From assembly GCA_032622095.1 (NCBI GenBank), contig CP136064.1, forward strand, positions 4,400,280-4,464,279: 64,000 bases of DNA, in the 5' to 3' direction. Below are positions 1 through 10,190 of this stretch, piece by piece. The translations under genes and the position numbers were made by a program. The notes beneath the pieces were generated by a model that saw only the letters and a list, made by a program, of their open reading frames with translations, made no database searches and was not told the origin of the DNA. This DNA is from Siphonodentalium dalli. Taxonomy: Eukaryota > Mollusca > Scaphopoda > Gadilida > Siphonodentaliidae. Position 1 is the first letter of the stretch; each line of letters begins with the position of its first letter.

Positions 1-364
1 ATTACAGATCGGCATTGGTTTAAAACTTCGCACTTCATTGTGGACAGACTATAACTATCCGTATCTTTCACGAGAATATACCATCCCATTGCAGTTATAA
101 TTTTTAACATTTCAAGTCTTTAATTTGGAATATAGGCACAAGATATAGTGTACACATGTGTGTATGTATACTAATAAAACCGAACTGTGTGTGTGTTCAT
201 TTGTTTGTCAGTCTGACCTGCTGTTGGTGACCAACCGGTTGGATCATGACAAAAATAAAATTGGAACACACGGTGAATTGTTACGTGGAGTGTCATGGGA
301 TAGGTACATCTGACATCATGTGATTAAATTTGGAATTCATGAATAATTTAAAAACATTTTTACA
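1..364. other. No recognisable feature
   Basis: AT-rich sequence with a short GT-rich stretch near 184-205 and no credible open frame. I see no gene or clear repeat boundary here. It may be flank of the Helitron relic that follows. Confidence 0.4.
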
Positions 365-870
365 TCTATATCTACAGTATACCCTAAGTAATCGACTCCT
401 TAAACATAGCAGAATTATGGGTAACATTTCAGGATTTAGTGGGAAATATAGCCTGTTGACATTCATTCGAAAGCTCTCCTGAATCCCGAAAAGATACCCA
501 TAATTCTGCTGTGTTTAAGGGGTTGATTACATAGGGCATTACTGTATATTTCCGAATTTCTGTCTCTCTGCCTGTGTCTGTCTTCTATAAAAATTACAGG
601 AGACCATCTAGATGATACCAAAGGGGTCTACTAGGGGTCACTTTTTACGAGAAATATAATTTCAAAAGTAGCCTCATTCTTCATCTTTTATTTTTGAGAA
701 CTAATGTGTTTATGATGTTCATGTATCACAATATAAGGTCTGAAGTATGCATGGTTGTAACTAAATAAATACTTCAATAGTTGTGGAACGGATTAATCGA
801 GATAAACAAAATTACGATCGAAAAGATGAGCCACTACTTATATTCCATGACTTTTTAAAGTTATATATAT
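365..870 (+). mobile_element. Degenerate Helitron-like relic, split by a MITE
   Basis: A TCTATAT start followed, after an inserted MITE, by TATTTCCGAATTTCTGTC and the block around 600-650 (GATGATACCAAAGGGGTCTA) matches the 5' parts of the related elements at 8934 and 42446. The block at 680-850 (TTTGAGAACTAATGTGTTTA and onward) matches 45115-45290 near the 3' end of the 42446-45436 element. This copy therefore lacks most of the interior. No Rep or helicase coding sequence is visible, so it is non-autonomous. Boundaries are approximate and I do not see its 3' CTAG end. Confidence 0.5.
375..544. mobile_element. Tc1/mariner-like foldback MITE, TA target duplication
   Basis: Two inverted arms of roughly 70 bases face each other. 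The left arm starts CAGTATACCCTAAGTAATC; the right arm, read inward, starts CAGTAATGCCCTATGTAATC. Both continue through CCTTAAACA and AGCAGAATTATGGGTA. TA flanks both sides (373-374 and 545-546). A TA duplication with CAGT termini is typical of Tc1/mariner. The element interrupts the Helitron 5' end. No coding capacity at 170 bp. Confidence 0.7.
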
Positions 871-1035
871 AGTTAGAATGATTGTGGTTATGGTTACGGC
901 TAGAGCATGGTTATGCTTATAAAACATTTAGTATTGGGACATGGTACGTGTTGCCGATAGGTATGGTTATGATTAAGGTTTGGGTTATGGGAAAGGTAAT
1001 GATTGAGAGGAGATTTGGATAGGAATATATATGAC

Positions 1036-1085
1036 AATTATATGGAAGTATCAAACTTCCAATTGGAAGTTTAAAATTTCTAGTT
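1036..1085 (+). repeat. Direct terminal repeat with palindrome, left copy
   Basis: Begins AATTATATGGAAGTATC, then a perfect 20-base palindrome AAACTTCCAATTGGAAGTTT, and ends near CTAGTT. A related block at 3107-3160 has the same order: the same lead-in, a palindrome-like GAATTTCCCACCGGGAATTC, and CTAGTTT. The two could be termini of one ~2.1-kb element. The superfamily is not recognised. Confidence 0.4.
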
Positions 1086-1130
1086 ATTATTATTATTATT
1101 ATTATTATTCTTATTATTATTATTATTTTT
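1084..1130 (+). repeat. (TTA)n microsatellite
   Basis: About 15 TTA/ATT triplets with one C interruption. It marks the left edge of the duplicated 1.1-4.2 kb segment and recurs at 10738-10775 at the same edge of the second copy. Confidence 0.85.
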
Positions 1131-1624
1131 CTGAGTAAATTTGTACCCTTATATCTCAGGAACCGCTAAATGTTGAATGATTAAATTTTCGGCGTGTGTA
1201 CAGTTTCTACAGTACACGGCCGTTAAGCCATTGAGAATTTAGTGCGTGGTTGATTTATGGAGTTATGGCCCTTGGACCGGCCTCTCACATTTATCGACAA
1301 TTGTAGAGTATATCTGGAACGCATTGAGGTAGCGGAACGGGACAAATGTTATAATATAGAGCAACTTAAACGTAATTCAGTTCTATAAAATGGACGTTGT
1401 TCAATTATTAACCGGAGAGTGGGAGAGGGGTGTTCAAAGTCGTAAAAAATAAATTATCTCCGATTGCGACCAAACTTACATGTCATAGTCTACATTTTAC
1501 CCCGATAACGATGCCGTGAAAATTTTGTAAATCGGTCCAAAATTTACCGAGTTACCGGCCCCTGCATGTGCAAAAATAATAAATATCTCTCCCTAATGGA
1601 GGAAAATAGCTAATGGAGGAGCTG

Positions 1625-1725
1625 GAGCGCGGGTGATGGCGAGACCATGCCCGGGGAGGCGGTGGGACCAGGCCGGGGTGGTGAGACCAGACCGGGTGGT
1701 GAGACCAGGCAGACCGGCGGCGGAT
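1625..1725 (+). repeat. Short GC-rich minisatellite
   Basis: Repeats of a motif around GGTGGTGAGACCAG and CCGGG, about 20 bases each, strongly GC-rich against an AT-rich background. The second copy of the segment holds the same array near 11275-11370. Confidence 0.6.
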
Positions 1726-1906
1726 GTAAACGTCAGATTTAGCAACAAAAAACAAAAAAACAAAAAAAAAACAAGTGCAGCGGTGTAAATTTTTTATAGC
1801 ATGTTCCGAATGGGAAGAGTGATGCGGACCCGAATATACCACCTATTACTTTTTTGGCCCGACCGTTACCGACCTACGACTAGGACAAAAAATTACCTAT
1901 TTATAG

Positions 1907-2590
1907 CGCCAAATCCAAACGGGCTAATTCATGAGCAATATTAATGCAATAGCAGATACGCCGGTACCCTGTAGGTACGATCCCAAAGTTTGACCACTCT
2001 ACTATAAAAGCAACCTGTCCAAAAGCGACGAAGCTTCAGGTGGGTTCAAAGTTTTGGCAAATTCCAACGAAAATCAAAGGGGGAAATTTGTCAAAAAATC
2101 AGACATCAAGATAAAAAGAAATTGATAAGTGGATGTGATAGCTAGTGTCCAGGCGCAACTTTGTCATGTCTCATCAAATCGCGCTAAAGCCGAAGGTTTA
2201 CTCGTGGCGAGGCTTTATAAGGTAAATTAGAATAGTTAAGTGCTGTATCACTAACGTATTCTTCCCGCCAAATCCAAACGGGCTAATGAAAGAGCGAGCT
2301 AAAGCAGGAGCAGGTATTTTGACATACCATAGATAATCTCCCAAACTTTGAGCGTTCAACTAAAGAAGCAACCTGCCCAACGGAGAGCTCGCATTCGGGT
2401 GGGTTCAAATTAGTAAATTCCACAGAAAACCAAAGGTGGAAAAATACTCCTAAAATCAAACATGGGATATAACTTTTTTGATGAGTGGATGTTATTAGGA
2501 GTATCAACGCGCAACTTGACAGCGATTTCCTGAGTTTTGGAGCGAACGGTTTACTCGTGGCGACGATATATATCGTAAAACGTACGTAAC
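1907..2590 (+). repeat. Two diverged ~359-bp tandem units
   Basis: Both units begin CGCCAAATCCAAACGGGCTA (1907 and 2266) and share, in order, a CCCAAAGTTTGA-like block, AAGCAACCTG, GGTGGGTTCAAA and GGTTTACTCGTGGCGA. They are clearly diverged, so this is an old tandem duplication inside the dispersed element. It is also present in the second copy (from about 11540). Confidence 0.65.
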
Positions 2591-2958
2591 TCTAACTTAA
2601 TTGTATCTTGTATGTGAGCATGGAACAAAATTTACCGTTTATATCAAGAAAAGTAGTATGACTATTTGTGCACTCAATTGTTTTGTCTGCATTGTGATAC
2701 AAATTACAATGTCTGTAATTTGGCAGGGGCGTCCATCTTCTTGGTGCGTGTACAGAAATACGTATTGGTATTGAATCATTGAGGCAGTCTCAAAACATAG
2801 GTCAGAAGTGCATGCGCAACTCACATGCTACTATTTAGTCATGTAAATGGAATTTTCCCAGATATAACGTGACGTCAAACATCCACTGGGAAAAGTACTT
2901 GTGCACAACGTATCAGAGAAACACAGTAACTGAGATTTAATCAACTACGGATGACAGT

Positions 2959-2982
2959 GGAAACAAACAAACAAACAAACAG
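2959..2982 (+). repeat. (CAAA)n microsatellite
   Basis: About five AAAC units. The paralogue near 12590 is one unit longer, so this short tandem differs between the two copies. Confidence 0.8.
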
Positions 2983-3106
2983 GAAAATCCAAACATAAAA
3001 GTAGCATCAACGCGAGAAAAAAATAGGACGAGAGAAGAAGGAATAGAGAGTGGAGAAGGAGTGGAGAAGCGCAATACATATAAAACGAGAATCGTTACAA
3101 ACGTTT

Positions 3107-3160
3107 AATTATATGGAAGTATACGAATTTCCCACCGGGAATTCGAAAAGCCGCTAGTTT
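3107..3160 (+). repeat. Direct terminal repeat with palindrome, right copy
   Basis: AATTATATGGAAGTATAC followed by the palindrome-like GAATTTCCCACCGGGAATTC and CTAGTTT, paralleling 1036-1085. The second segment carries it at 12729-12782. Confidence 0.4.
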
Positions 3161-3316
3161 GAAAGTCTGTTGAGTACGAAGTAATGTTACGGATGGCAGA
3201 TTAGCCGGAATGCGAAATTACCAATTGTCGCTGTAGAGTAATTTTTGGACAGTTTTCAAGCAAAAGTATCAAATAAATGTTATATTTTATGCATACTAGT
3301 CCCATATACTCATTAA

Positions 3317-3800
3317 AGGTACAGTTGGCCTTGGCGATGGGTATCCTGTGAAAATATTTCCACCCGTCAAAAACCGCCACAAACAGAAATAACGTCAAAA
3401 TGTAGACAGACTTTGTCCGAATACAAATAAGAAATGTCACATAAACAGTATGTTATTGTCATTTGTTTGACCATTGTTATGTAAACAACAGCATACAAAG
3501 TTACTTTTCTGGTGTTTGTTTATATTATAATGGTAAACATAAAGAGCGTTCTTTGTTTTGAATTCCTTATATGGAACTAATAAAGAGCGTTTATGCCATT
3601 GGTGTGTGATTAGCCAGAAGCATTGTGCTGTCTTCTGTAACACAATCAGGCTCTTGCTTATGTAAAATATAGTAGGTCTTTATGATAACATGCTGTTTAC
3701 GTGGTATATATGAACGAAACTGTATGCGATTTAATGTTTTTCTGTTTACGGTGATTGGAACAAATATGAATATTTTTGACAACTAAGGCCTCACGTGCCT
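3317..3800. mobile_element. 484-bp MITE with TTAA target duplication
   Basis: Flanked by TTAA on both sides (3313-3316 and 3801-3804). The paralogous segment has a single TTAA at 12936-12939 and no insert, so the ends are exact. Termini are imperfect inverted repeats: AGGTACAGTTGGCCTT on the left against AGGCACGTGAGGCCTT read inward from the right. TTAA targets occur in piggyBac and Kolobok elements, and I cannot choose between them. No transposase is encoded; the small frames inside are chance. Confidence 0.8.
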
Positions 3801-4182
3801 TTAAGTCACCGTATAGTCACTTGTCAGTGAGTGGCTTGAGTTTACGCCCCTTGTCAACATTCTTTTGTACACGATTATGTGTGCCACGCTTTGCCCAATC
3901 CACTATCCGTGAATTATTTTGATTACGTCTTGTACATGAAATTCGTAAGTTAATTTAGGACTCCAGCCATAAATTAAATTTATATCAAATTATTAACTTG
4001 GATTTTAAGATAAACTATTGACCTGAAAGTTTGCAGAATACATCTTCGACTCATATTACTTAGTATTCTATAAATCATCGATGGTTGTTATCACCGGAAA
4101 TTTATTGAAAACGGCGTACAGTACCCCTTTAATACGTTTTGAATTTTTGTCAGCCTGGAAAACATTCTAACGATCGTCTCTT

Positions 4183-7100
4183 ATAAAGAGCGTCCGTGTT
4201 ATTGTCGCACAGACAGCTGTGGATAATAAAGAGCGTCCATGTTATTGTCTCACAAACAGCGGTGGATAATAAAGAGAGTCCATGTTATTGTCGCACAAAC
4301 AGCGGTGGATACGAAAGAGCGCCAATGTTATTGTCGCACAAACAGCGGTGGATAATAAAGAGCGTCCATGTCATTGTCTCACAAAAAGCGGTGGATAATA
4401 AAGAGCGCCAATGTTATTGTCGCACAAACAGCGGTGGATAATAAAGAGCGTCCATGTCATTGTCTCACAAAAAGCGGTGGATAATAAAGAGAGTCCATGT
4501 TATTGTCGCACAAACAGCGGTGGATAATAAAGAGCGTTCATGCTATTGTCGCACAAACAGCGATGGATAATAAAGATAGTCCATGTTATTGTCGCACAAA
4601 CAGAGGTGGATAATAAACAGCGTCCATGATATTGTCGCACAAACAGCGGTGGATAATAAAGAGCGTTCATGTTATTGTCGCACAAACAGAGGTGGATAAT
4701 AAAGAGCGTCCATGTTATTGTCGCACAAACAGCTGTGGATAATAAAGAGCGTTCATGCTATTGTCGCACAAACAGCGATGAATAATAAAGAGCGTCCATG
4801 CTATTGTCGCACAAACAGCGATGGATAATAAAGAGCGTCCATGCAATTGTCGCACAGACAGCGGTGGATAATAAAGAGCGTCCATGTTATTGTCGCGCAA
4901 ACAGCGGTGGATAATAAAGAGCATTCATGTTATTGTCGCACAATCAGCGGTGGATAATAAAGAGCGTTCATGTTATTGCCGCACAAACAGCGGTGGATAA
5001 TAAAGGGCATTCATGTTATTGCCGCACAAACTGCGGTGGATAATAACGAGCGTTCATGTTATTGCCACACAAACAGCGGTGGATAATAAAGAGCGTTCAT
5101 GTTATTGTCGCACAAACAGCGGTGGATAATAAAGAGCGTTCATGTTATTGTCGCACAAACAGTGGTGGATAATAAAGAGCATTCATGTTATTGTCGCACA
5201 AACAGCTGTGGATAATAAAGAGCGTTCATGTTATTGTCGCACAAACAGCGGTGGATAATAAAGAGCGTTCATGCTATTGTCGCACAAACAGCTGTGGATA
5301 ATAAAGAGCGTCCATGCTATTGTCGCACAAACAGCGGTGGATAATAAAGAGCGTCCATGCTATTGTCGCACAGACAGCGGTGGATAATAATGAGCGTTCA
5401 TGTTATTGTCGCACAAACAGCGGTGGATAATACAGAGCATTCATGTTATTGTCGCGCCAAGAGTGGTGGATAATAAAGAGCATTCATGTTATTGTCGCGC
5501 AAACAGCGGTGGATAATAAAGAGCGTCCATGTTATTGTCGCCCAAACAGCGGTGGATAATAAAGAGCGTTCATGTTATTGTCGCACAAACAGCGGTGTAC
5601 AATACAGAGCGTCCATTTTATTGTCGCACAAACAGTGGTGGATAATAAAGAGCGTCCATGCTATTGTCGCACAAACAGTGGTGGCTAATAAAGAGCGTCA
5701 ATGTTATTGTCACACAAACAGCGTTGGATAATAAAGAGCATTCATGTTATTGTCGCCCAAACAGCGGTGGGTATCTAAGAGCGTCTGTGTTATTGTCGCA
5801 CAAACAACAGTGTATAACAAAGAGCGTCCATTGTATTGTCGCACAAATAGCGGTGGACATTAAAGAGCGTCCATGTTATTGTCGCACAAAGAGCGGTGGG
5901 TAATAAAGAGGGTCCATGTTATTGTCACACAAACATCAGTGGATAATAAAGAGCGTTCATGTTATTGTCGCGCAAACAGCGGTGGATAATAAAGAACGTC
6001 CATTTTATTGTCGCACAAACAGCGGTGGATAATAAAGATCGTTCATGTTATTGTCGCACAAACAGCGGTGGATAATAAAGAGAGTCCATGTTATTGTCGC
6101 GCAAACAGCGGTGGATAATAAAGAGCATCCGTGTTATTGTCGCACAAACAGTGATGGGTAATAAAGAGCGTCCATGCTATTGTCGCACAAACAGTGGTGG
6201 ATAATAAAGAGCGTCCATGTTATTGTCGCACAAACAGCGGTGGATAATAAAGAGCATTCATGTTATTGTCGCCCAAACAGCGGTGGGTATCTAAGAGCGT
6301 CCGTGTTATTGTCGCACAAACAGCGGTGGATAATAATGAGCGTTCATGTTATTGTCGCACAAACAGCGGTGGATAATACAGAGCATTCATGTTATTGTCG
6401 CGCCAAGAGTGGTGGATAATAAAGAGCATTCATGTTATTGTCGCGCAAACAGCGGTGGATAATAAAGAGCGTCCATGTTATTGTCGCCCAAACAGCGGTG
6501 GATAATAAAGAGCGTTCATGTTATTGTCGCATAAACAGCGGTGTACAATACAGAGCGTCCATTTTATTGTCGCACAAACAGTGGTGGATAATAAAGAGCG
6601 TCCATGCTATTGTCGCACAAACAGTGGTGGATAATAAAGAGCGTCAATGTTATTGTCACACAAACAGCGTTGGATAATAAAGAGCATTCATGTTATTGTC
6701 GCCCAAACAGCGGTGGGTATCTAAGAGCGTCCGTGTTATTGTCGCACAAACAACAGTGTATAACAAAGAGCGTCCATTGTATTGTCGCACAAATAGCGGT
6801 GGACATTAAAGAGCGTCCATGTTATTGTCGCACAAAGAGCGGTGGGTAATAAAGAGGGTCCATGTTATTGTCACACAAACATCAGTGGATAATAAAGAGC
6901 GTTCATGTTATTGTCGCGCAAACAGCGGTGGATAATAAAGAACGTCCATTTTATTGTCGCACAAACAGCGGTGGATAATAAAGATCGTTCATGTTATTGT
7001 CGCACAAACAGCGGTGGATAATAAAGAGAGTCCATGTTATTGTCGCGCAAACAGCGGTGGATAATAAAGAGCGTCCATGTTATTGTCGCACAAACAGTGA

Positions 7101-7385
7101 TGGGTAATAAAGAGCGTCCATGCTATTGTCGCACAAACAGTGGTGGATAATAAAGAGCGTCCATGTTATTGTCGCACAAACAGCGGTGGATAATAAAGAG
7201 CATTCATGTTATTGTCGCCCAAACAGCGGTGGGTATCTAAGAGCGTCCGTGTTATTGTCGCACAAACAACAGTGTATAACAAAGAGCGTTCATTGTATTG
7301 TCGCACAAATAGCTGTGGACGTTAAAGAGGGTCCATGTTATTGTCACACAAACATCAGTGGATAATAAAGAGCGTTCATGTTATA
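4183..7385 (+). repeat. 43-bp satellite array, block 1 (with 22-mer HOR)
   Basis: About 74 head-to-tail units of 43 bp. Each contains GAGCGTYCATG, TTATTGTCGCACAAACAG and GGTGGATAATAA, with scattered variants. From 5385 the array has a higher-order period of 946 bp, exactly 22 monomers. Because 43 is not a multiple of three, frames rotate and a stop recurs, which makes the series of 81-codon frames here an artefact. The array stops abruptly at 7385 inside a ~161-bp unit. Confidence 0.95.
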
Positions 7386-8001
7386 AATTACATGTCAATT
7401 TTAACATCCATAAACACTCCGGCCCATAGTCTGTGCTAATGGATTGCATTTTGAAATCCAAGATGGCCGATGGCGGCCATGTTTTTTTGCCGCATGACCC
7501 CAAAATGATTCGTTCCAATCTATATGTCAATGTCAACAGCCATGACAAATTTCATAATGATCCGACCAAAGGTATGACATGTAGCCTGTGTCAAAAGATT
7601 TAGTCATGCAAAGAGTAAAATGCAAGATGGCTGTTGGCGGCCATGTATTTGGTCGAATGATCTCAAAATGACTCGTCCCCATCTACATGTCAATATTAAC
7701 TTCCACGACAAATTTTACCAGACGATCACTCCGGCCTGTAGCCCGTGCTAATGGATTTTGAAATCCAAGATGCCGCTGGTGGCCATGTTTTTTTGCCGAA
7801 TGAACCCAAAATGACTCGTTCCCATCTACATGTCAATGTCAATACCCGTGACAAATTTCATAATGATCCGAACAAAGGTACGACCTGTAACCCGTGCTAA
7901 AGGAAATTAGTGACGAATCACACACGCACACAGGCACACACACGGACGACGGATACCAAGCCATGGCAATAGATCAAACTTTACAATATAAAGTTGAGCT
8001 A
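7386..8001 (+). mobile_element. Truncated ~161-bp-core element, right end
   Basis: Holds a few units of the ~161-bp repeat (AAGATGGCCG, CCAAAATGA, CATGTCAAT, CCGTGCTAA blocks), then a CA-rich stretch at 7918-7945 and the right-end sequence ending AAGTTGAGCTA at 7991-8001. The left end is missing: the sequence begins mid-unit where the 43-bp array ends. The same right end is seen at 17842, 22553 and 41761. Confidence 0.75.
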
Positions 8002-8603
8002 AAAATATAGTTGGTAGGAAAAACCACATTGTTTTCCTTTCGGCCTCTTACCTGTATGTGTCTGCTAAGGTGTAGCCGGGTGGTTGATTTAAGATGTAGA
8101 CTGGTGGTTGATTTAAGATATAGACTGGTGGTTGATTTAAGATGTAGGCGGGTGGTTGATTGTTATCGTTTGTGGGAGAACAAACTATGTTCCCATTCAA
8201 AGAAAACCAAATAGTGTGTGAATCGTGCTCGTGTACATGTATGTCAATCAACTCATCTGAGTAGGTGGCTGAGGCCATACTAGTATAATGCTCAACTCAT
8301 CTGAGTAGGTGGCTGAGGCAATGGTAATATCCTGTTCACCGGACATTCCGAATAAACATCCCTCACAACATAAACTCCACTTATCCTCACTGTCTCCTAA
8401 TGTAAGTTTAGTCTGTGTCCAGTGAGCTTATATCCTACTGGTCAGATCCACACATTTGTAATAAAAATCCACCAGAATAAAAACTATAAAGAAAGTCACT
8501 GCACCCAAGCCTAAAAGTTCAAGTAGAACTTGATGGGAGAATGATTGTCCCTCTGTCTCCCCACAGAAACTCAGTATTCTGCCAAAAAAGTTTTGTAACT
8601 AAT
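8002..8603 (-). pseudogene. Relic of an unidentified coding sequence with 8-residue repeats, copy 1
   Basis: On the minus strand a frame reads SEDKWSLCCEG, then SGEQDITIASATYSDEL, then IHVHEHD and WFSLNGNIVCSP, then four in-frame 24-bp repeats coding NQPPVYIL-like octamers. The paralogue at 41820-42110 reads almost the same. Here the frame is broken by a 44-base duplication at 8248-8335 carrying two copies of CTCATCTGAGTAGGTGGCTG. Differences between copies are often amino-acid changing, which argues against present constraint. I do not recognise the family. It could be a captured exon or part of a transposon protein. Confidence 0.3.
8065..8160 (+). repeat. 24-bp minisatellite, 4 units
   Basis: Four tandem copies of a unit containing GGTGGTTGATTTAAGATGTA. 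The paralogue at 41834-41900 has three. The unit is a multiple of three, so it keeps an octapeptide frame on the minus strand. Confidence 0.75.
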
Positions 8604-8933
8604 TGCAACCCGGGGATTTCCCTGGTTAGGGCATGGCTGTTATTGTATAATAAAATAATGTAGAGCATTGGTCATGGAGAGCTATAAGAGGGACAACTCT
8701 AGTTAACAGAACAGAGGGTGCAATGGAAGTGGCATACTATTGATCACAGGTCCCCAGAACAAAAATTGACCCCACCCCCATTAATACTTAATTCTATAGG
8801 ATTAAGTATTATTGGGGGTGGGGTCAATTTTTGTTCTGGGGACCTGTGCTATTGATTGCAAACAACGAATTCATGAAATTATGCCACCCTGGCATTTGTA
8901 TCGCTTATGACAGCTGAATGGTGTATCTATATA
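8604..8933 (+). repeat. Dispersed repeat with kappaB-like motif, copy 1
   Basis: Starts GCAACCCGGGGATTTCCCTGG, then GGCATGGC, GACAACTCTAGTTAACA, AGAG and a GCAA block, and ends CAGCTGAATGGTGT where a Helitron begins. Other copies lie at 42275, 56743, 59530 and 59733. The family is unidentified. No coding capacity is evident. Confidence 0.65.
8745..8848. mobile_element. hAT-like foldback MITE, 8-bp target duplication
   Basis: A near-perfect hairpin of 104 bp: CACAGGTCCCCAGAACAAAA on the left, its inverse on the right, and a short AT-rich loop. CTATTGAT flanks both sides (8737-8744 and 8849-8856). An 8-bp duplication with CA-G-type ends fits hAT. The paralogue near 42390 has ACAATTGATGGC without any insert, an empty site. 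Confidence 0.8.
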
Positions 8934-10190
8934 TCTATATTTGCGAATGTCTGTGTCTGTCTGTGTTCTATAGAAATTCACAGGGGACCATCTAGATGAT
9001 ACCAAAGGGGTCTACTAGGGGTAACTTTTTACGAGAAAGATAATGGTGGGGGTTAGAAGTGACGCCGTTGTTGTCAGGGGCGGAAAATGGGGAGGGGCAG
9101 AATTATTATTTGTCGCCGATTGCCACGAAACTTACATATAATCATCCCCATGATATGAAGAATCTAATGGTGTGGTTTAAATATGGCAAAAGTGGCGTCG
9201 TTCGAGTCAGGGGTGCACGGAAGGAGAGAGGGGCACCAAAATTGATCAAACTAATTTTAGCGCCGATTCCACCAAATTGATATATATTATTCTTCATGAT
9301 ACAAGGAATCTAACTGTGCGATTTAACAACGCCAAATTGTTGTCGTTTGGATGAGAGATGGGGGATGTTGGGCACTAAATTTGATAAGAATGGGTTTAGT
9401 CGCCGATTGCCACCACACTTATACAAAATCATCCCCATGGTATGAGGAGTCTAATGATGTGGCTTAAATCTGTCAAATGTGACCTCATTCGGGTCAGGGT
9501 GCAATAAAAGGGAGAGGGACACCAAAATTGATATACAAAATTTTAGCCCCAATTTCCACCAAATTGATACACGTTCTTATCCATGATACGAGGAACCTAA
9601 TCGTGTGATTTAAAGACGCCATATTGGTGCTGTTTGGGTGATAGATGGGGAGGGGAGGGGTGACCACCAAATTTGATAAAAATTTGTTTAGTCGCCGATT
9701 AGCACCAAACTTATAAATAATCATCTCCATGATATCATAAGTGTAATTGTGTGGTTTAATGATGTTACAAGGGGTCATTTGAGTAAGTGGTGTATAGAGG
9801 AGATAGGGAAACAACAAATTATAACAATATGTTCAGCGCCGATTTCCACCAGATTGATACATATTCTTCTCCGTGATACGAGGAATCTTATCGTGTGGTT
9901 TAGATACACCAACTTGGTGCCCTCTGAGTGAGAGATATGGCGACCTTGAATTTGATACGAATTTGTATACTCGCCAATTTTATCCAATTTTTTATATATG
10001 CATCTCTAATCTCTAATGAGTCTAAGTGTGTGGTTTAACGGTGACAAGTGGCACCGCTCGAGTCAAACATAGGGACGGGATGGTCACCAAAACTGATACA
10101 AAATATATTTAGTACCAATTAACATAAAATTCAGACACGTTTTTCTCATATGATATGAGAAATCAAATCGTGTTATTATTTCCTCAATGG
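8934..10190 (+). mobile_element. Helitron-like element, 5' part
   Basis: Begins TCTATATTTGCGAATGTC after an A, as the better-preserved element at 42446 does. The interior has several diverged ~250-bp repeats containing CGCCGATTTCCACCAAATTG, ATGATACGAGGAATCTAAT and GTGTGGTTTAA. I see no 3' hairpin-CTAG end here, so the right side is truncated or too diverged. No Rep/helicase coding sequence. Confidence 0.55.

Larger units (their letters stand above)
1130..4190 (+). repeat. Duplicated segment, copy 1 (with MITE insertion)
   Basis: From CTGAGTAAATTTGTACCCTT to the edge of the 43-bp satellite, this segment matches 10775-13330 almost throughout. It holds a GC-rich minisatellite, two diverged ~359-bp tandem units and a (CAAA)n run. 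It differs from copy 2 mainly by the 484-bp insertion at 3317-3800. Open frames inside are short and not recognisable. The shared right edge is the start of a 43-bp satellite array, so the duplication includes the array junction. Confidence 0.8.
7386..10190 (+). repeat. Segmental duplication, copy 1 (partner 41430-44300)
   Basis: The order is ~161-bp units, CA-rich tract, right-end AAGTTGAGCTA, 24-bp minisatellite, GGGGATTTCCC repeat and Helitron 5' region. The same order occurs from about 41430 to 44300. The copies differ by small indels and by the hAT-like MITE at 8745, which only this copy has. Confidence 0.8.

Noticed and set aside
4196-7365. Series of 81-codon frames (MLLSHKQ...NSGG) as a gene family
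   Set aside because: A 43-bp period rotates the frame, so the same frame and stop recur every few units. It is a property of the satellite.
4183-7385. CRISPR-like array (regular short repeats)
   Set aside because: The 43-bp units are head to tail with no unique spacers, no leader and no cas genes, and the surroundings are eukaryotic transposons.
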